In this document: piece by piece, positions 30,354 through 31,190 of the stretch
How the letters are laid out: every line of letters starts with the position of its first letter
How positions within the stretch are numbered: the first letter of the stretch is position 1
Source: JBBKXP01 sp038251315
GTDB taxonomy: Bacteria > Pseudomonadota > Alphaproteobacteria > Rhodobacterales > Rhodobacteraceae
Direction of reading: 5' to 3'
NCBI GenBank assembly: GCA_038251315.1
Contig: JBBSBK010000035.1
Coordinates: forward strand, 1 to 31,190
Length of the DNA stretch: 31,190 nucleotides
Notes under the pieces: generated by a model
The model's input: the letters and a program-made list of their open reading frames with translations, nothing else
What the model was told of the DNA's origin: nothing
Database searches by the model: none
Made by a program: the position numbers and the translations under genes

Positions 30354-31190
30354 TTATGCCCCCATCGTGGCGACAAGGACGGCCTTGATCGTGTGCATCC
30401 GGTTTTCTGCCTGATCAAACACGACCGAGGCTGGGGATTCGAACACCGCTTCGGTCACTTCCATGCAGTCGATGCCGAATTTCTTGAACGTCGCCTCGCC
30501 CACCTCGGTGTCGCGGTTGTGGAATGCTGGCAGGCAATGCAGGAACTTGGCATAGGGATTGCGGGTCAATTCCATGACTTTGGTTGTGACGCGGTAGGGC
30601 GACAGCAGGGCGATCCGTTCTTCCCAGACCGAGTCCGGTTCGCCCATCGACACCCAGACATCGGTATAGACGAAATCGGCGCCTTCCAGCCCTTCGGCGT
30701 GCTTTTCGGTCAGCGTGATCCGCGCGCCCGTGGTTTCGGCGATAGTGCGGCACTGGGTGACAAGGGCGGCATCGGGCCAGCAGCTTTGCGGGCCGCACAG
30801 GCGCACATCCATGCCGATGAGGGCAGCGCCGACCATTAGCGACGCACCGGTATTGTTCCCGGCATCGCCCATGAAACAGAAGGCGATGTCGGACAGGTGT
30901 TTGTGGGTAAATTCGCGCATCGTCATCAGATCGGCCAGAACCTGCGTCGGGTGAAAATCATCCGTCAGCCCGTTGAACACCGGCACGCCGGAAAATTCAG
31001 CCAGCACCTCGGCATCCTTTTGGCCAAAGCCGCGATATTCGATGCCGTCATAGAACCGGCCCAGCACGCGGGCGGTATCTTTCATGGTTTCCTTGTGGCC
31101 GATATGGCTGCCCGACGGCCCCAGATAGGTGACGTGCGCCCCCTGATCATATGCCGCCACCTCAAACCCGCTGCGGGTGCGCGTGCTGTC
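30354..31190 (-). CDS. arcB: Ornithine carbamoyltransferase, catabolic (5' end outside window)
   Basis: The C-terminal 278 residues are present; the N-terminus lies beyond the right edge. The visible part begins DSTRTRSGFEVAAYDQG with the carbamoyl-phosphate loop STRTR. It continues through SHIGHKETMKDTARVLGRFYDGIEYRG, FNGLTDDFHPTQVLADLMTM, and HCLPAFHNRDTEVGE with the HCLP ornithine-site motif, to VFDQAENRMHTIKAVLVATMG. The SGSHIGHKE and AFHNRDTEVG versions and the gene pair with carbamate kinase favour the catabolic ArcB of the arginine deiminase pathway (citrulline + phosphate to ornithine + carbamoyl phosphate) over biosynthetic ArgF. arcA is expected upstream, outside the window. Confidence 0.9.
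   Translation of the reverse strand, partial: DSTRTRSGFEVAAYDQGAHVTYLGPSGSHIGHKETMKDTARVLGRFYDGIEYRGFGQKDAEVLAEFSGVPVFNGLTDDFHPTQVLADLMTMREFTHKHLSDIAFCFMGDAGNNTGASLMVGAALIGMDVRLCGPQSCWPDAALVTQCRTIAETTGARITLTEKHAEGLEGADFVYTDVWVSMGEPDSVWEERIALLSPYRVTTKVMELTRNPYAKFLHCLPAFHNRDTEVGEATFKKFGIDCMEVTEAVFESPASVVFDQAENRMHTIKAVLVATMGA

Noticed and set aside
1..31190. CRISPR array, tRNA, rRNA, prophage or attachment site
   Set aside because: No regularly spaced repeats, no cloverleaf-like sequence, no integrase and no direct repeats flanking the island were seen on reading through; a tool-based scan was not possible.

Overview
The window is about 31 kb of GC-rich alphaproteobacterial DNA. The gene families (GlsB/YeaQ and YidB stress proteins, COG4671-type glycosyltransferases, DUF3095, DUF3309, an arcB-arcC pair, a Crp/Fnr regulator) and the codon usage point to Rhodobacterales (Rhodobacteraceae). 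This was judged by eye, not by a database search. I see no tRNA, rRNA or CRISPR array.

Layout. 1-3620: a helix-turn-helix-only LysR fragment behind an 18-bp palindrome, a CPA1 Na+/H+ antiporter, a YidB-GlsB stress pair with an ECF-type promoter, and an IS3 remnant whose catalytic core is deleted. 3700-19400: two divergent operons. The leftward one encodes a GT4 glycosyltransferase, a polysaccharide deacetylase and a six-TM class III adenylate cyclase. The rightward one encodes a nucleotide-sugar dehydrogenase, a small methyltransferase, a histidine phosphatase, a complete family-5 (oligopeptide/opine type) ABC importer and three glycosyltransferases, in three blocks chained by 4-nt stop/start overlaps. 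19450-23673: a convergent leftward operon encodes a 908-aa ABC exporter-like protein with a degenerate ATPase domain, a cyclic-nucleotide-binding protein and an MBL-fold hydrolase. 23943-24803: an FkbM methyltransferase of lower GC. 24800-27750: gene-poor DNA with a DUF3095 cyclase-like gene, a fragment of another class III cyclase, and a possible remnant of a small ion-transport subunit. 27750-31190: a small conserved protein divergent from a Crp/Fnr regulator, a DUF3309 membrane peptide, and carbamate kinase plus ornithine carbamoyltransferase of the arginine deiminase pathway; the latter runs off the right edge.

How the parts may work together (inference). 3712-23673 looks like one functional island. 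Uronate-type sugar nucleotide formation, glycosyltransferases and a deacetylase would build or modify a glycan or glycoconjugate. A solute-binding-protein importer would recover or sense a related molecule. A membrane adenylate cyclase, a cNMP-binding protein and an MBL hydrolase could form a signalling layer. The best candidate for something undescribed is the exporter-like protein: its nucleotide-binding domain has lost every catalytic signature and carries an insertion of about 330 residues containing repeats of its own Q-loop region.
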